From IMG/VR virus record IMGVR_UViG_3300035698_022762, positions 1 to 64,000 of that record: 64,000 nucleotides of DNA; one strand, given 5' to 3'. The position numbers and the translations under genes were made by a program. The notes under the pieces were generated by a model that was not told where the DNA came from, searched no databases, and saw nothing but the letters and a program-made list of their open reading frames with translations. Within the stretch, counting starts at the first letter, position 1, and every line of letters starts with the position of its first letter. The DNA comes from a virus. Shown one piece after another: positions 10,014 through 19,113 of this stretch.

Positions 10014-10438
10014 AATTTTTAGGCGTTCCATATCCAATAACATATAACCCTAGAGGTCTTTTAAGAACACAAAAAGGAGCAGATCAAGTAAAGTCAGATT
10101 TGTTGATTTTGTTATTGACCAATCCGGGGGAAAGGGTAATGATGCCCGATTTTGGTACTCCATTAAACAGTTTGATTTTTAATCCAAACGACACCACTTT
10201 AGCGGGACAAGCTAGAGAAATGATAATTAATTCTATATCTATATGGGAGCCTAGAATAACAGTAGAAAATATAGAAGTAGTTACTCAATTAGATAATATG
10301 GACAGAAACGATTTGAATGCAAATGACGATTTGTCTGAAAGAGATGGGACGTTAATTATAAAAATAAATTTTTTCGATAGAGAAAACATACAAGACATTC
10401 AAGAACTTAGATTACAATTACCATTATCTGGAGGATAA
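10010..10438 (+). CDS. Baseplate wedge protein gp25 (GPW_gp25 family)
   Basis: This 142-residue protein carries the gp25 family signature: 'ADQVKSDLLILLLTNPGERVMMPDFG', read here as two adjoining blocks, then 'TPLNSLIF' and 'IINSISIWEPRITVENIEV'. The 'LLTNPGERVM' block and the following 'PDFGT' are the most diagnostic part, shared by P2 gpW, T4 gp25 and type VI secretion TssE. gp25 nucleates the sheath at the baseplate. Its start codon overlaps the spike stop codon, and the gp6-like gene begins 4 bases after its stop, as in many contractile-tail operons. Confidence 0.92.
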   Translation: MKFLGVPYPITYNPRGLLRTQKGADQVKSDLLILLLTNPGERVMMPDFGTPLNSLIFNPNDTTLAGQAREMIINSISIWEPRITVENIEVVTQLDNMDRNDLNANDDLSERDGTLIIKINFFDRENIQDIQELRLQLPLSGG

Positions 10439-10441
10439 ACG

Positions 10442-12013
10442 ATGGCCGAAGGCCCAATAGAAATTACACCTTACGATCAATCTGGACTTATAAAACCTCC
10501 AGATATAGTCAATTTAAACTATACCAATCAAAATTTTTGGTCTATGAAAACTAGGCTGGTTGATTTTATCAATGAAAGATTTGGTGAAGAAGGAACTGAA
10601 CTTCCAAATACTTTTAATGATTTAGTAGAATCTTCCATAGCAATAATGCTTATAGAAAACGTTGCCTTTGTTGCAGACACTTTGTCTTTCAAAATAGATC
10701 AAGTTACCAACGAGTTGTATATTGATACAGTTACAGAAGTAGAAAATGCTTTTAGGCTATCTAAATTAGTAGGTTTCACCCCGCAACCCCCAATAGCCGC
10801 TAGGTCTTTTTGGTCTGCTTCTATTAACAACCCGTTGAATACTGATTTAGTCATACCGGGTGGATTTTCTGTAACCTTGGTTTCAGAAGGTATTACAACT
10901 GCAATAGAGTTGTTTCCTGCTGATTCTAATGATGTTCCCCTTTTGGACGAAGATATTATTTTACCTAGTGGTGCAACTTCTAATCAAAACATCATTGGAT
11001 TGGAAGGTGTAACTAATACACAAAACGCAGTAGGAACGGGCAGTCCTTCTCAAAGCATTACTTTAACCAATTCTCCTGTAATTTACGACTCTGTTAGAGT
11101 TAGAGTAAACGGAGTCAATTGGGAAAAAGTAGATTACTTTACAGATTCAAATCCAAGAAGGGAATTTAGAGTAGAATTCGATTCTGATTACCAAGCTTTC
11201 GTCATGTTTGGCAACAATCAAACTGGTATTATCCCATCCGCAGGATCGGCAATAGAAATCACCTATAGAGTAGGTGGTGGAACTGCTGGAAATATAGTAA
11301 CAGGTTTTTTGGAAACACAAACACAAATTTTTGTTCCCGGATTGCAATTCACTGTACCTGTTAGTTTGAGAAATTATACAAAAGGAGAGTTTGGATACAA
11401 CGGCGACAACATTGAAGACATAAGAAGAAAACTTCCAAGATGGACGAGAACTCAAAATAGAGTAGTTTCAGGTGATGATTACAAAATATTCACAGATGGA
11501 TTTGCTTCTCCATATCATGGTTCCATTGGTAAATCCAGTGCAATACTAAGAAATCATGGATGTTCAGGAAATATTATTGATTTATACATATTGGCTAAAG
11601 AAGGGTCAAATGGACTCGTTGAAGCATCAAATGCATTAAAAGTAGATTTAAACGATGCTTTAAATGAAAAGAAAATGTTGACGGATTTTGTTTGTATAAA
11701 AAATGGAGAAGTATTGGTAGTTGATGTGTCAATAGATATAACATTAGATAGGATATTTAAAAAATTTGAAACTGAATTGAGAACCACTATTTTAAATAAA
11801 GTAAATTCTTTTTTCAATTTAAACAAATGGGATTATGATGAAAATCTTAAAGAATCGGATTTGATAAAGGAACTATCTGATATTAAAGAAGTTAAAAGTT
11901 ATGATGTTAATTTTGTAACAAGTGATGCAGATAATTCAGGTTCGCTTGTTACAACAAATTTTTATCAAATAATAAGATCGGACGATATTAACATATCATT
12001 TATTTATGTCTAA
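10442..12013 (+). CDS. Baseplate wedge protein gp6/J-like
   Basis: This 523-residue protein matches the Baseplate_J/T4 gp6 family. It has an N-terminal helical part ('LPNTFNDLVESSIAIMLIE', 'FVADTLSFKIDQVTNELYI'), a beta-rich middle with 'ITYRVGGGTAGNI', and the conserved segment 'EDIRRKLPRWTRTQNRVVSG' followed by 'DDYKIFT'. gp6/J subunits form the ring that surrounds the hub and triggers sheath contraction. It lies between gp25 and the tail-protein-I-like gene, as in Mu, P2 and PBSX. It overlaps the next gene by 8 bases. Confidence 0.88.
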   Translation: MAEGPIEITPYDQSGLIKPPDIVNLNYTNQNFWSMKTRLVDFINERFGEEGTELPNTFNDLVESSIAIMLIENVAFVADTLSFKIDQVTNELYIDTVTEVENAFRLSKLVGFTPQPPIAARSFWSASINNPLNTDLVIPGGFSVTLVSEGITTAIELFPADSNDVPLLDEDIILPSGATSNQNIIGLEGVTNTQNAVGTGSPSQSITLTNSPVIYDSVRVRVNGVNWEKVDYFTDSNPRREFRVEFDSDYQAFVMFGNNQTGIIPSAGSAIEITYRVGGGTAGNIVTGFLETQTQIFVPGLQFTVPVSLRNYTKGEFGYNGDNIEDIRRKLPRWTRTQNRVVSGDDYKIFTDGFASPYHGSIGKSSAILRNHGCSGNIIDLYILAKEGSNGLVEASNALKVDLNDALNEKKMLTDFVCIKNGEVLVVDVSIDITLDRIFKKFETELRTTILNKVNSFFNLNKWDYDENLKESDLIKELSDIKEVKSYDVNFVTSDADNSGSLVTTNFYQIIRSDDINISFIYV

Positions 12014-15000
12014 AAGATTAAACGAAAAACCTACAATAGCAGACGATGTGATTATAGACATAATCACACCTACTTCTGCTATAATTAGCACCGAAGAAGA
12101 ATTCGAATGTTTTAATGCTGATCCTTATGAAGTGGAAAGCGTAGTTGTATATTTTGTGCAAAGAGACTTTTCCAGTAATAACACAAATGAATTTGAAAAA
12201 GAAATAATAAAACCTACATTAATTTCCGAATTAGAATTGGCTAAAGAAGTTGCATGCGATAGTCCTACCGAAGCTAATTTGGCAACAGTAGCAAGAATAC
12301 AGAATGAAATAACAAATTCAATTTATCAAGACACCATGTTTTTCAAAGAAGCAAAAGCAGTGGCTGTTTATGGAACAGATGATGTGCCTGCATGGCTCTC
12401 GACTAACGAAAGCGAATCTTTAATCGAACATGTGACAGAAGATTCAGATGGCAATACTGTTTATGGAAGATTTGAAGCACTATGGAGTCCCCACAATCAA
12501 AGAGAAGGTGATTACTTTGTTGAATGGAAGTGGAAGCCTACGATAGCCAGCGACACTCTAACGAGCTATAAACAATTTTTGCTTTTAGGGAACACAGCAT
12601 TAACGACCAGTATTCCAACACATTATACTAACGAAGAAAAATATTCTATTCTTTTAGAAAGATATTTGCCAGATACTTTTAAAAGAAAAATAACAGAAAA
12701 TGATTTATCTCCTGAAGTATTACAAGGGTTGAATAATTCTATAGCACAAAGCTTTACTTTTTTAGAAGATTTAGTTAATCAAATTATAGATTTACTAGAC
12801 GCTAACGTTGTTAATGAAAGTTTTCTAAGACTTTTGAGCAATATGTTCAACGTCAAATTAAAATCGAATGATCCCACATTGTGGAGACGACAAATCAAGC
12901 AAGCAGTTCCTTTATTCAAAAAGAAGGGAACTTTAAACGGACTTACAGAAGCATTGTCGCAATCTGGAATCACGCTATTAAAATTTACCAATCTGTGGCA
13001 AATTTCTTCTTCGTACACTCATCAAGAATTATTCGATATAACCGATTCTACATCATTAACTTTTGATTTGGAAAAAACCGTTGTTTTACCTATAGACGAA
13101 GACAACATAGAACTTTATTATAGAGAAGAAAATGATGATGATTGGATTGAAATAAGTACGCCAACGGACTATTTAACTTTTACGTCTTCTACAGTAACAT
13201 GGGTAGGTGGAGAATTATCAGTTTCCCCTATTGTGATGGAAGAAGGATACTCATTTAGAGTTGTATATCAAAAAGCTACAGTGCCTTCAACAGCAGCCCA
13301 AACTTTAGAAAACTATGTTAGAAGCTTGCCGTTAATGGACCTAAGAGATGAAAGAAGTCAAGAATATCCAATTAAAAATTGGAACATTAGAGTGATTGCA
13401 GAAGACGATACCTTTTTTGATTTGATCATTCCTGATAGACACCCTTTTTCAAAAGATATTGTTTATGGAAAAATTAGAACTGAATTCCCTTATAGTGAAA
13501 ACATATACAACATGGAAGAATACAATGGAAGTACCAGAGATTCCACCTTGCCTTGCGATATAGATAAAAACTTTGTTGATTCATGTTCGGCTTGCTTGTC
13601 AGGAATGTTTAATGTGGATTTGGAAATAGAAGGTTTGTCAAATGATAGAATTGTAGAGGCTCAAGAAGTCATCAATGAATTCACTCCTTTTCACGCTGTT
13701 CTGCATACTATGAATTTTACTGGTGGTGTTTCTGAATATATTGTGCCACCATCAGAAGAAATTACAGTTATAGCACAATACAATTTTGAAGAAGAAGTGG
13801 TGGTAGACCCACCACAAACCATATTCAGTCGAACAATGACATCGACTTCTCAATATAATAGAAGTGAGTTGGCGGAAAAAACTACAAGCGTGCAAAACGG
13901 AAACAGTGGTGAAGGATCGAACAGCAAAATAGCTTTTTATGCTCCAAATTTAATGCTGGACAAAATAGGACTTCCTTCTAGTTCCTCTTTGACACATTTA
14001 GAAATAACTTCACATAGCGGGACGCCAAGTTATTCTGGAGATACCTTCCAAATAAATAATTTCAACAGAAACATTGCTGACGTTGCAGGAACCTTGCCTT
14101 CCGAATCTCCTTCTTTAAATCAAGCCCAATTTTTATTCAGATTGTCTAGAGAGATAATGGACATTAGCAGTGGTACTACATTTGCTCAAAAAGACATTTA
14201 TGAATTTAGCGATTCTAATGTCCAATTTGGTAATGTGAGTATTAAAACACAATGGGATATAGACAATACTAGTTATTCAGGAAATGTATGGACGGTAGAC
14301 ATAACATCTCCTATTGGCATAGCAGGAAATTATGACATATTACAAGTTTTGCCAAACGGAAGTCTTCTTTTAGATAGTGTTTCTGCAACAAGTGATACGT
14401 CAGATATTACATATACAATAAAAAACGCCAGCGGCGACGACCATTTCGATCCTGTTGCCACTGGAAGTTTAGACGTGACTCGCAGAGGCAAAGTAACTTT
14501 GACAGCAAATGTGACACTACATGGTGATCTTTTAAGCGGTGGTGATTTTAGTTCAATTGATGTCAAAAACATTATCAAAGACGATGATTATTTGGAATAT
14601 GGTGGCACGCAATATAAGGTAAATGGCTTTGTGGAATCTGATACAAAATCTTTTTATATAAATGACTATACCTCTGGTGCTGCCACTGGACAATCAAGCA
14701 CTCTTTACAGAAGGCTTGCCAATAACGAATCTGGATTTTTTAATTATAAAGGTTTGTCTATAGATGTAAGTTCTGACGTGGCTGATTTGGAAACCACTTT
14801 AAATATACAAAATGGTACAAACCCGCCAGCTACGCCAATTGAAAACAATCTATTCAAGGAAAACTTTCTTTTTGTAATTAGTGGAAACAATTATAAAATA
14901 GTATCAATAGATGGTAGTATAATTGTTTTAGAAGGGCCACATATAGATTGGGGAGTTTCTAGTGGCACATCGTCAATAACTTGGAGTATAGACAAATATG

Positions 15001-15224
15001 TTAAACAAGCGTTAAGCATTCCTGAAAGAACAAACCCAAATGTTCCCGGTAATGATTTTACATTCATGGATAGACGTGGACCAGAAGTGTTTCAAATAAG
15101 TACTGAAAACAGTAGCGGGATGTCAATGTTATCAATTTCAGCTTTAAATAACAAAAATGAACAAGAAGATACTCTTAAAATAGAAGAATCAATTCAAATA
15201 AAAGTAGAATGGGCAGAAGAATAA
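12006..15224 (+). CDS. Baseplate wedge / tail-protein-I-like protein with long C-terminal extension
   Basis: This 1072-residue protein starts inside the end of the gp6 gene. Residues of roughly 205-330 resemble tail protein I (P2 gpI/XkdU): 'ERYLPDTFKRKITENDLS', 'LLDANVVNESFLRLLSNMF', 'WRRQIKQAVPLFKKKGT' and 'LNGLTEALSQSGI'. Here gpI, normally about 200 residues, is embedded in a much larger protein. The C-terminal two-thirds is beta-rich and Ser/Thr/Asn-rich, resembling attachment or fibre-docking domains. It may combine wedge (T4 gp7-like) and fibre-anchor roles. The gpI-like core is fairly clear; the function of the remainder is inference. Confidence 0.7.
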   Translation: MSKRLNEKPTIADDVIIDIITPTSAIISTEEEFECFNADPYEVESVVVYFVQRDFSSNNTNEFEKEIIKPTLISELELAKEVACDSPTEANLATVARIQNEITNSIYQDTMFFKEAKAVAVYGTDDVPAWLSTNESESLIEHVTEDSDGNTVYGRFEALWSPHNQREGDYFVEWKWKPTIASDTLTSYKQFLLLGNTALTTSIPTHYTNEEKYSILLERYLPDTFKRKITENDLSPEVLQGLNNSIAQSFTFLEDLVNQIIDLLDANVVNESFLRLLSNMFNVKLKSNDPTLWRRQIKQAVPLFKKKGTLNGLTEALSQSGITLLKFTNLWQISSSYTHQELFDITDSTSLTFDLEKTVVLPIDEDNIELYYREENDDDWIEISTPTDYLTFTSSTVTWVGGELSVSPIVMEEGYSFRVVYQKATVPSTAAQTLENYVRSLPLMDLRDERSQEYPIKNWNIRVIAEDDTFFDLIIPDRHPFSKDIVYGKIRTEFPYSENIYNMEEYNGSTRDSTLPCDIDKNFVDSCSACLSGMFNVDLEIEGLSNDRIVEAQEVINEFTPFHAVLHTMNFTGGVSEYIVPPSEEITVIAQYNFEEEVVVDPPQTIFSRTMTSTSQYNRSELAEKTTSVQNGNSGEGSNSKIAFYAPNLMLDKIGLPSSSSLTHLEITSHSGTPSYSGDTFQINNFNRNIADVAGTLPSESPSLNQAQFLFRLSREIMDISSGTTFAQKDIYEFSDSNVQFGNVSIKTQWDIDNTSYSGNVWTVDITSPIGIAGNYDILQVLPNGSLLLDSVSATSDTSDITYTIKNASGDDHFDPVATGSLDVTRRGKVTLTANVTLHGDLLSGGDFSSIDVKNIIKDDDYLEYGGTQYKVNGFVESDTKSFYINDYTSGAATGQSSTLYRRLANNESGFFNYKGLSIDVSSDVADLETTLNIQNGTNPPATPIENNLFKENFLFVISGNNYKIVSIDGSIIVLEGPHIDWGVSSGTSSITWSIDKYVKQALSIPERTNPNVPGNDFTFMDRRGPEVFQISTENSSGMSMLSISALNNKNEQEDTLKIEESIQIKVEWAEE

Positions 15225-15225
15225 T

Positions 15226-15705
15226 ATGGAAAAAAAAGAATCAATTAAATTAATCGGCGATGTTGAAATAAAAATAGACTATAACGATGGTCGCAAACAA
15301 GAAAAAATATGTTTCAAAAACACTGTTTTAAATACAGGTAGAAACGCTTTTGCTTCTATTTTAGCTAATGAAATAGGAAACGATTTTGATTTCTACATCA
15401 GCAGGATGTTATTCGGTAGTAATGGAACAGACAGTGGATCGCCCAAATACGTGAATTCCAATAGAACAGGATTGTTTTCTGGCTCACCTGCTGCGAATAA
15501 ACCTGTTAGTGCGACCATTGATGGAACAAGCTTAAATCAAGTTGTGTTCAATACGGTTTTAACGTTTACAGAAGCAAATACAACGTTAAACGAAATAGCT
15601 TTGCAAATGAGTAATGGAGATTTGTATAGCATGACCACTTTTGCAGATGTCAATAAAACAAGTGCAATGCAATTGACGTTTTCATGGAGATTGACTTTTG
15701 TTTAA
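15226..15705 (+). CDS. Small tail structural / fibre-like protein
   Basis: This 159-residue beta-rich protein starts 1 base after the wedge stop codon. Its architecture (N-terminal strand, 'VLNTGRNAFASILANE', a 'YISRMLFGSNGT' loop, then alternating strands ending 'AMQLTFSWRLTFV') is common in small virion proteins at the end of tail operons. The minus-strand protein at 38694-39203 has a similar plan ('LKNIFHTEGEAFMLGAVF', 'FYFGLDTRSS', terminal 'ISMRIGLSLRDC'), so the two may be distant paralogues. No enzymatic motif is seen. A structural role follows from context. Confidence 0.55.
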   Translation: MEKKESIKLIGDVEIKIDYNDGRKQEKICFKNTVLNTGRNAFASILANEIGNDFDFYISRMLFGSNGTDSGSPKYVNSNRTGLFSGSPAANKPVSATIDGTSLNQVVFNTVLTFTEANTTLNEIALQMSNGDLYSMTTFADVNKTSAMQLTFSWRLTFV

Positions 15706-15740
15706 TATATGAAAATGTATAAAAACAGATTTGTTTTATA

Positions 15741-15986
15741 ATGAAATTCGAAATTAAAAAAAAAGACAATAAGAACGTAATTTTTATAGAAGACATTCTA
15801 TTTGATTGGGAATTTGAATTAAAAGACTTGGAAGAAGCTGTAATGTTTGCAGGAAATGATGAATGTATTAAAAAAGCCATACATGGGGATATTAAAAGTT
15901 ATTTGTTAGAAAGCTTGTCAGAGTTTTTGCAAAAAGAAGTCACTATATCTGACATAATCAACGCAATTAAAACAGGAAAAATATGA
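15741..15986 (+). CDS. Hypothetical small acidic protein
   Basis: This 81-residue protein has no recognised family. It looks like a compact alpha/beta fold: two strands ('FEIKKKD', 'NVIFIEDIL') followed by helices, including 'SYLLESLSEFLQKEV' and 'TISDIINAIKTG'. No SD is obvious; 'TATAAAAAC' and 'TTTTATA' lie just upstream of the ATG. It overlaps the SET-domain gene by 4 bases (ATGA), suggesting the two are translated together and may act together. Confidence 0.5.
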   Translation: MKFEIKKKDNKNVIFIEDILFDWEFELKDLEEAVMFAGNDECIKKAIHGDIKSYLLESLSEFLQKEVTISDIINAIKTGKI

Positions 15987-16510
15987 TTACGGTAGAGGAA
16001 AACGATGATAGATTTTATATAAAAAAATCTAAAATAAAAAATGCAGGAAAAGGGGTTTTTGCAAAAAGAGATATTAAAAAGAATGAATTTTTAAACATAA
16101 TTGGCGTTGCTGTAAAGCTAAACTCCCCTAGTATGGAATGCACACATTATGCTGATAGATACAAATTTGCTTATCGAGATAAAGATTTTGATCGTGTAAT
16201 AGTTCCAATGGGATATGGGGGAATTGTAAACCATACAACAAACAAACAGGAACAAAACGTAGAAATAAGATGTGACAGATCAAATAATTCAAGCAATCCA
16301 TCTGCTGGCTTTATGAGTTATTATTTCATTAAAAATGTTAAAAAAGATGAAGAAGTATTAGGCAATTACAACAATTCTTTTCAAAAAACTTTAGATTGGG
16401 CAAAACCTAAATCTGAAAGTATAAATAAAGATATAAATGAATGGTTAGAGTTTTTGAACTACGATCTTTATGATTTAAAGACTTTAAAAGAATTAATAAA
16501 ATTGGACTAA
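15983..16510 (+). CDS. SET-domain protein (putative lysine methyltransferase)
   Basis: This 175-residue protein has the hallmarks of a SET domain. There is an N-terminal 'KIKNAGKGVFAKRDIKKNE' block (residues about 17-35, the first SET strand with the AdoMet-binding GxG-like 'GKGVFA'), a central 'GYGGIVNHTTN...NVEI' (residues 78-94, equivalent to the NHS/C motif), and a C-terminal 'YYFIKNVKKDEEVLGNYN' (residues 113-130, carrying the catalytic-type Tyr129). SET enzymes methylate lysines using AdoMet. Phage and Chlorella-virus (vSET) examples are known. It sits within the tail operon, translationally coupled to an 81-residue unknown, so a virion protein or a host protein could be the substrate. 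The family call is good; the substrate is unknown. Confidence 0.75.
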   Translation: MITVEENDDRFYIKKSKIKNAGKGVFAKRDIKKNEFLNIIGVAVKLNSPSMECTHYADRYKFAYRDKDFDRVIVPMGYGGIVNHTTNKQEQNVEIRCDRSNNSSNPSAGFMSYYFIKNVKKDEEVLGNYNNSFQKTLDWAKPKSESINKDINEWLEFLNYDLYDLKTLKELIKLD

Positions 16511-16513
16511 TTT

Positions 16514-17311
16514 ATGCCAGCTAATCTAGACACAATAACACCTATTAATTACAATCCTCTTGATCCTTATCATCACAGTTATGATAATGCACCTTTAAAT
16601 AAAATAGTTGAAAGACAGTCTCTCATCAACATAGCTGTCAATCAAAACACCAACGACATTAGAACTTCTGCTGGTACTTCTGGAAGTTTGAACAACAGAT
16701 TGTCCCAATCCATTGCTGACAATGGTTCGCTAAAAGTAGCAGCCGTAAACAGTATTCTTCACAACATAGCTCACCATGCCGATGGTGTTATAAATATATC
16801 GGGTACCGATATTTCTTTTGTAAGAATGAAGAAAGACGAAAGAGACAAATTAGAATTAATAGCCAGTGAAGCAACTGGAATGGCTTTAACTGTAGTTGGC
16901 ATATCTGAAACTGTAGAGTTTGAAGATGAAACTATAACACTTCAAGGAACTAATACTGTAAGTTGGGAAATAGAATCGCCATCAACATTAAAAGCACATT
17001 TAGCATTTCCTGCTTCTGCTGCTCATTCCCACCATTATAATATTGATCCTGTTATGGTTTCTAGTTACACGGATTACAAAACTACATCTGTCGCAACAGC
17101 ATTTGTAAGTGGTTCTTTAAGAGTTTACATAAATGGAACCCGTATACACACAACGGATACCGTTTATGTCCCTGATAGTACGGGACCAGATGGAACATGG
17201 ACGTTAACGAAAATAGCATCTGAAACGCCTATATCTGGTTTATTTAGCTTGAATAGAGCTATTACCGTCAATGATATAATAAAAATTGATTTTGATGAAA
17301 GCTTAGTTTAA
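16514..17311 (+). CDS. Tail fibre-like structural protein
   Basis: This 265-residue protein is probably a fibre or baseplate appendage. Residues of about 75-115 ('NSILHNIAHHADGVINI' then 'VRMKKDERDKLELI') resemble, distantly, the 'AEHHNxxxDAxxxIE' module in the three fibre proteins encoded at 19.1-25.0 kb. The C-terminal half has a carbohydrate-binding-like beta character: 'SGSLRVYINGTRIHTTDTV', 'GTWTLTKI'. A 'AAHSHHYN' cluster around residue 170 could bind metal, as HxH motifs do in some fibre tips. No catalytic motif is seen. Confidence 0.55.
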   Translation: MPANLDTITPINYNPLDPYHHSYDNAPLNKIVERQSLINIAVNQNTNDIRTSAGTSGSLNNRLSQSIADNGSLKVAAVNSILHNIAHHADGVINISGTDISFVRMKKDERDKLELIASEATGMALTVVGISETVEFEDETITLQGTNTVSWEIESPSTLKAHLAFPASAAHSHHYNIDPVMVSSYTDYKTTSVATAFVSGSLRVYINGTRIHTTDTVYVPDSTGPDGTWTLTKIASETPISGLFSLNRAITVNDIIKIDFDESLV

Positions 17312-17317
17312 TTAAAA

Positions 17318-17866
17318 ATGGAAAATTTAAATTTTGGATTTGTTGTATTGTGTCCTGAACACAATATTAGTTGTTTGAAAAGCACTGTCCGTCACATGAA
17401 AAATCGCTCTAAGAACGCATCTATAATTGCAGTTACCGATGATAGCGTGAAAAAAGATCAACTAAAAGAAATGGAAACCATATGTCCTGTTTACGTAGGA
17501 GGTAAAACTATTACTTCTTTAATAAATAAAGGAATGGAAAAAGGTCATGATGAATGGAACATCTTTGTCGTGGCGGGTGCCTTTATTCCTTATGGTATAA
17601 AAAGAAAATATTCTTTGTTTTGCGAAAACGAAAAGGACATATTGTTCCCACTAGCGTTTGAAAAAAATAGAAATGGCAGAATACAAAATATGAATTCAGA
17701 TTTCATAAATGCGACATTGAATGGATTAATGATTCATAAAGATACGTTCAAAAAAATAGGGTCGTTTTCAAACAATCCATTATGCTATTCTAAAATGATA
17801 TGGGCTGATCAGGCCATTGAACAAAAATGTAAATTTAAAGCTATATTAGGCATTAGAATTTGCTAA
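17318..17866 (+). CDS. Glycosyltransferase-2-like protein, short
   Basis: This 182-residue protein resembles the GT-A fold of family 2 glycosyltransferases in reduced form: N-terminal 'FGFVVLCPEHNI', then 'SIIAVTDDSV', 'SLINKGMEKGHDEWNIFVV' where GT2 enzymes place the acidic metal-binding motif, and C-terminal 'LNGLMIHKDTFKKIGSF', typical of the GT2 acceptor region. The canonical DxD is not evident (here 'VVAGAF'), so catalytic activity is uncertain. It ends in a 4-base convergent overlap with the deoxyribosyltransferase-like gene. It may modify glycans or be a degenerate relative. Confidence 0.5.
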   Translation: MENLNFGFVVLCPEHNISCLKSTVRHMKNRSKNASIIAVTDDSVKKDQLKEMETICPVYVGGKTITSLINKGMEKGHDEWNIFVVAGAFIPYGIKRKYSLFCENEKDILFPLAFEKNRNGRIQNMNSDFINATLNGLMIHKDTFKKIGSFSNNPLCYSKMIWADQAIEQKCKFKAILGIRIC

Positions 17867-18378
17867 ATTAAATCATAAACAAAAGACCATCTACAATGCT
17901 TTTGTTTACAGCCAGAATCCACTTCATTTAAATATTTAAACAATTCTTCCCAACCTGAAAACATGAATTCTAATGGGATGAATCCATAATACCAAACAGG
18001 GATATTTCTTTTATCATCAGAAACGAGAAGTGTAGGCTTTTTCGCATTAGAAGAAGTTATGATCTCATGGTGAGTACCAGTCGTGGGGATTCTGTGTGGT
18101 AAATAAGCTATTATAAAATCGCTTCTGTCTACCATGCATAAATCTTTGCGGACAAAAGAAGTGGCAATTTCTTTTATTTTACCATAATCTTTTTCTTCTT
18201 TTGCTTTTGTAATTTCTATAGTCTTTTTTTGTTTGGGATCATCAGAAGGATCAAACAAGCTAATTGAATATTCATTTCTCAATGTGTCAACTACGTTTTT
18301 CCGCCAATTAGGATCAACACCTTCTGCATACTCTATTGGTGCAGACAAATAACATCTTTTTTTTGCTAAATAACCCAT
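17863..18378 (-). CDS. Nucleoside 2-deoxyribosyltransferase-like protein
   Basis: This 171-residue protein has the Rossmann-like plan of the nucleoside 2-deoxyribosyltransferase family: N-terminal 'RCYLSAPIEYAEGVDPNWR' (nucleotide-binding loop after the first strand), 'SISLFDPSDDP', then 'VRKDLCMVDRSDFIIAYLP' and 'TTGTHHEIITSSNAKKPTL', where the family has the acidic catalytic region and the 'GT..E...A....KP' segment. Members transfer deoxyribose between bases; related domains also occur in NAD- or nucleotide-dependent defence effectors. It is the only minus-strand gene in this region. A role in nucleotide salvage, base modification or counter-defence is possible but not shown. Confidence 0.6.
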   Translation of the reverse strand: MGYLAKKRCYLSAPIEYAEGVDPNWRKNVVDTLRNEYSISLFDPSDDPKQKKTIEITKAKEEKDYGKIKEIATSFVRKDLCMVDRSDFIIAYLPHRIPTTGTHHEIITSSNAKKPTLLVSDDKRNIPVWYYGFIPLEFMFSGWEELFKYLNEVDSGCKQKHCRWSFVYDLI

Positions 18379-18432
18379 AAAATGCCTTTTTTATACTACT
18401 TTAGTAAGAATTGTACATAAAAGGAGCATTGC

Positions 18433-19113
18433 ATGTCAAATAAATTTTTAGAGAAGATAGAAGAAATTACAAAAAACGAGGTTGTAGACCGTCACAGTTA
18501 TTTTCAATTGAAATATTTCATAATTGGCAAAGAACCAACAATTCAATCAAAACTATGGAGATGTGTGCGAGAATTGCAATCTAGAAAAGAAAGCATAAAT
18601 TCTTTAAAAAACGAAATAGAAAATGGACATGATGAGAACGACCTATTAGAAATAGAAATAGATGAATTAAAAGAGAACATGGAAAATTGCAAAAGAATAA
18701 ATGATCTGAAAACTCCAAAAAAAATAGAAATAAAAATAAGAAAAGCCAATAGACGACTTAAAATGAATGAAGAAAATTTGGCCAATTTGGAAAAAAAGAT
18801 TAAATATGTAGAAGAAGAAGCTGAATTCATTGCACAATCTTTTGAATCTATTAAGGAAATAACAAAAGAAGAATTGTTGCCATTTGATGATTTTGAATCT
18901 CAAACATCATATTGGAATGAAAAACTAAAACAAGAATTGAATTTAAGAAGTCTACTTGGATTAACACTAGATACAGAGTTAGTAAAAACAGTTTTGTCAT
19001 TAAAAGACGGAACCCCTATTAAAGATCAAACTGTAGATTTGTTGGAAAACATGCAGAAAAATTTATTTAAAAATAATAGAAGTTTAATATTGAAAGAACA
19101 TAAAGATGAGTAG
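18433..19113 (+). CDS. Coiled-coil protein, first gene of fibre cluster
   Basis: This 226-residue protein starts after a strong SD (AAAGGAG). The middle (about residues 45-150) is an uninterrupted, charged, heptad-like coiled coil ('LKNEIENGHDENDLLEIEI', 'LANLEKKIKYVEEEAEF'), flanked by smaller helical ends. It overlaps the first PKD-domain gene by 8 bases, so it opens a tightly packed block of five genes up to 25.9 kb. It may be a trimerising or adaptor stalk for the fibres that follow, or a fibre-assembly chaperone. No family is recognised. Confidence 0.55.
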   Translation: MSNKFLEKIEEITKNEVVDRHSYFQLKYFIIGKEPTIQSKLWRCVRELQSRKESINSLKNEIENGHDENDLLEIEIDELKENMENCKRINDLKTPKKIEIKIRKANRRLKMNEENLANLEKKIKYVEEEAEFIAQSFESIKEITKEELLPFDDFESQTSYWNEKLKQELNLRSLLGLTLDTELVKTVLSLKDGTPIKDQTVDLLENMQKNLFKNNRSLILKEHKDE

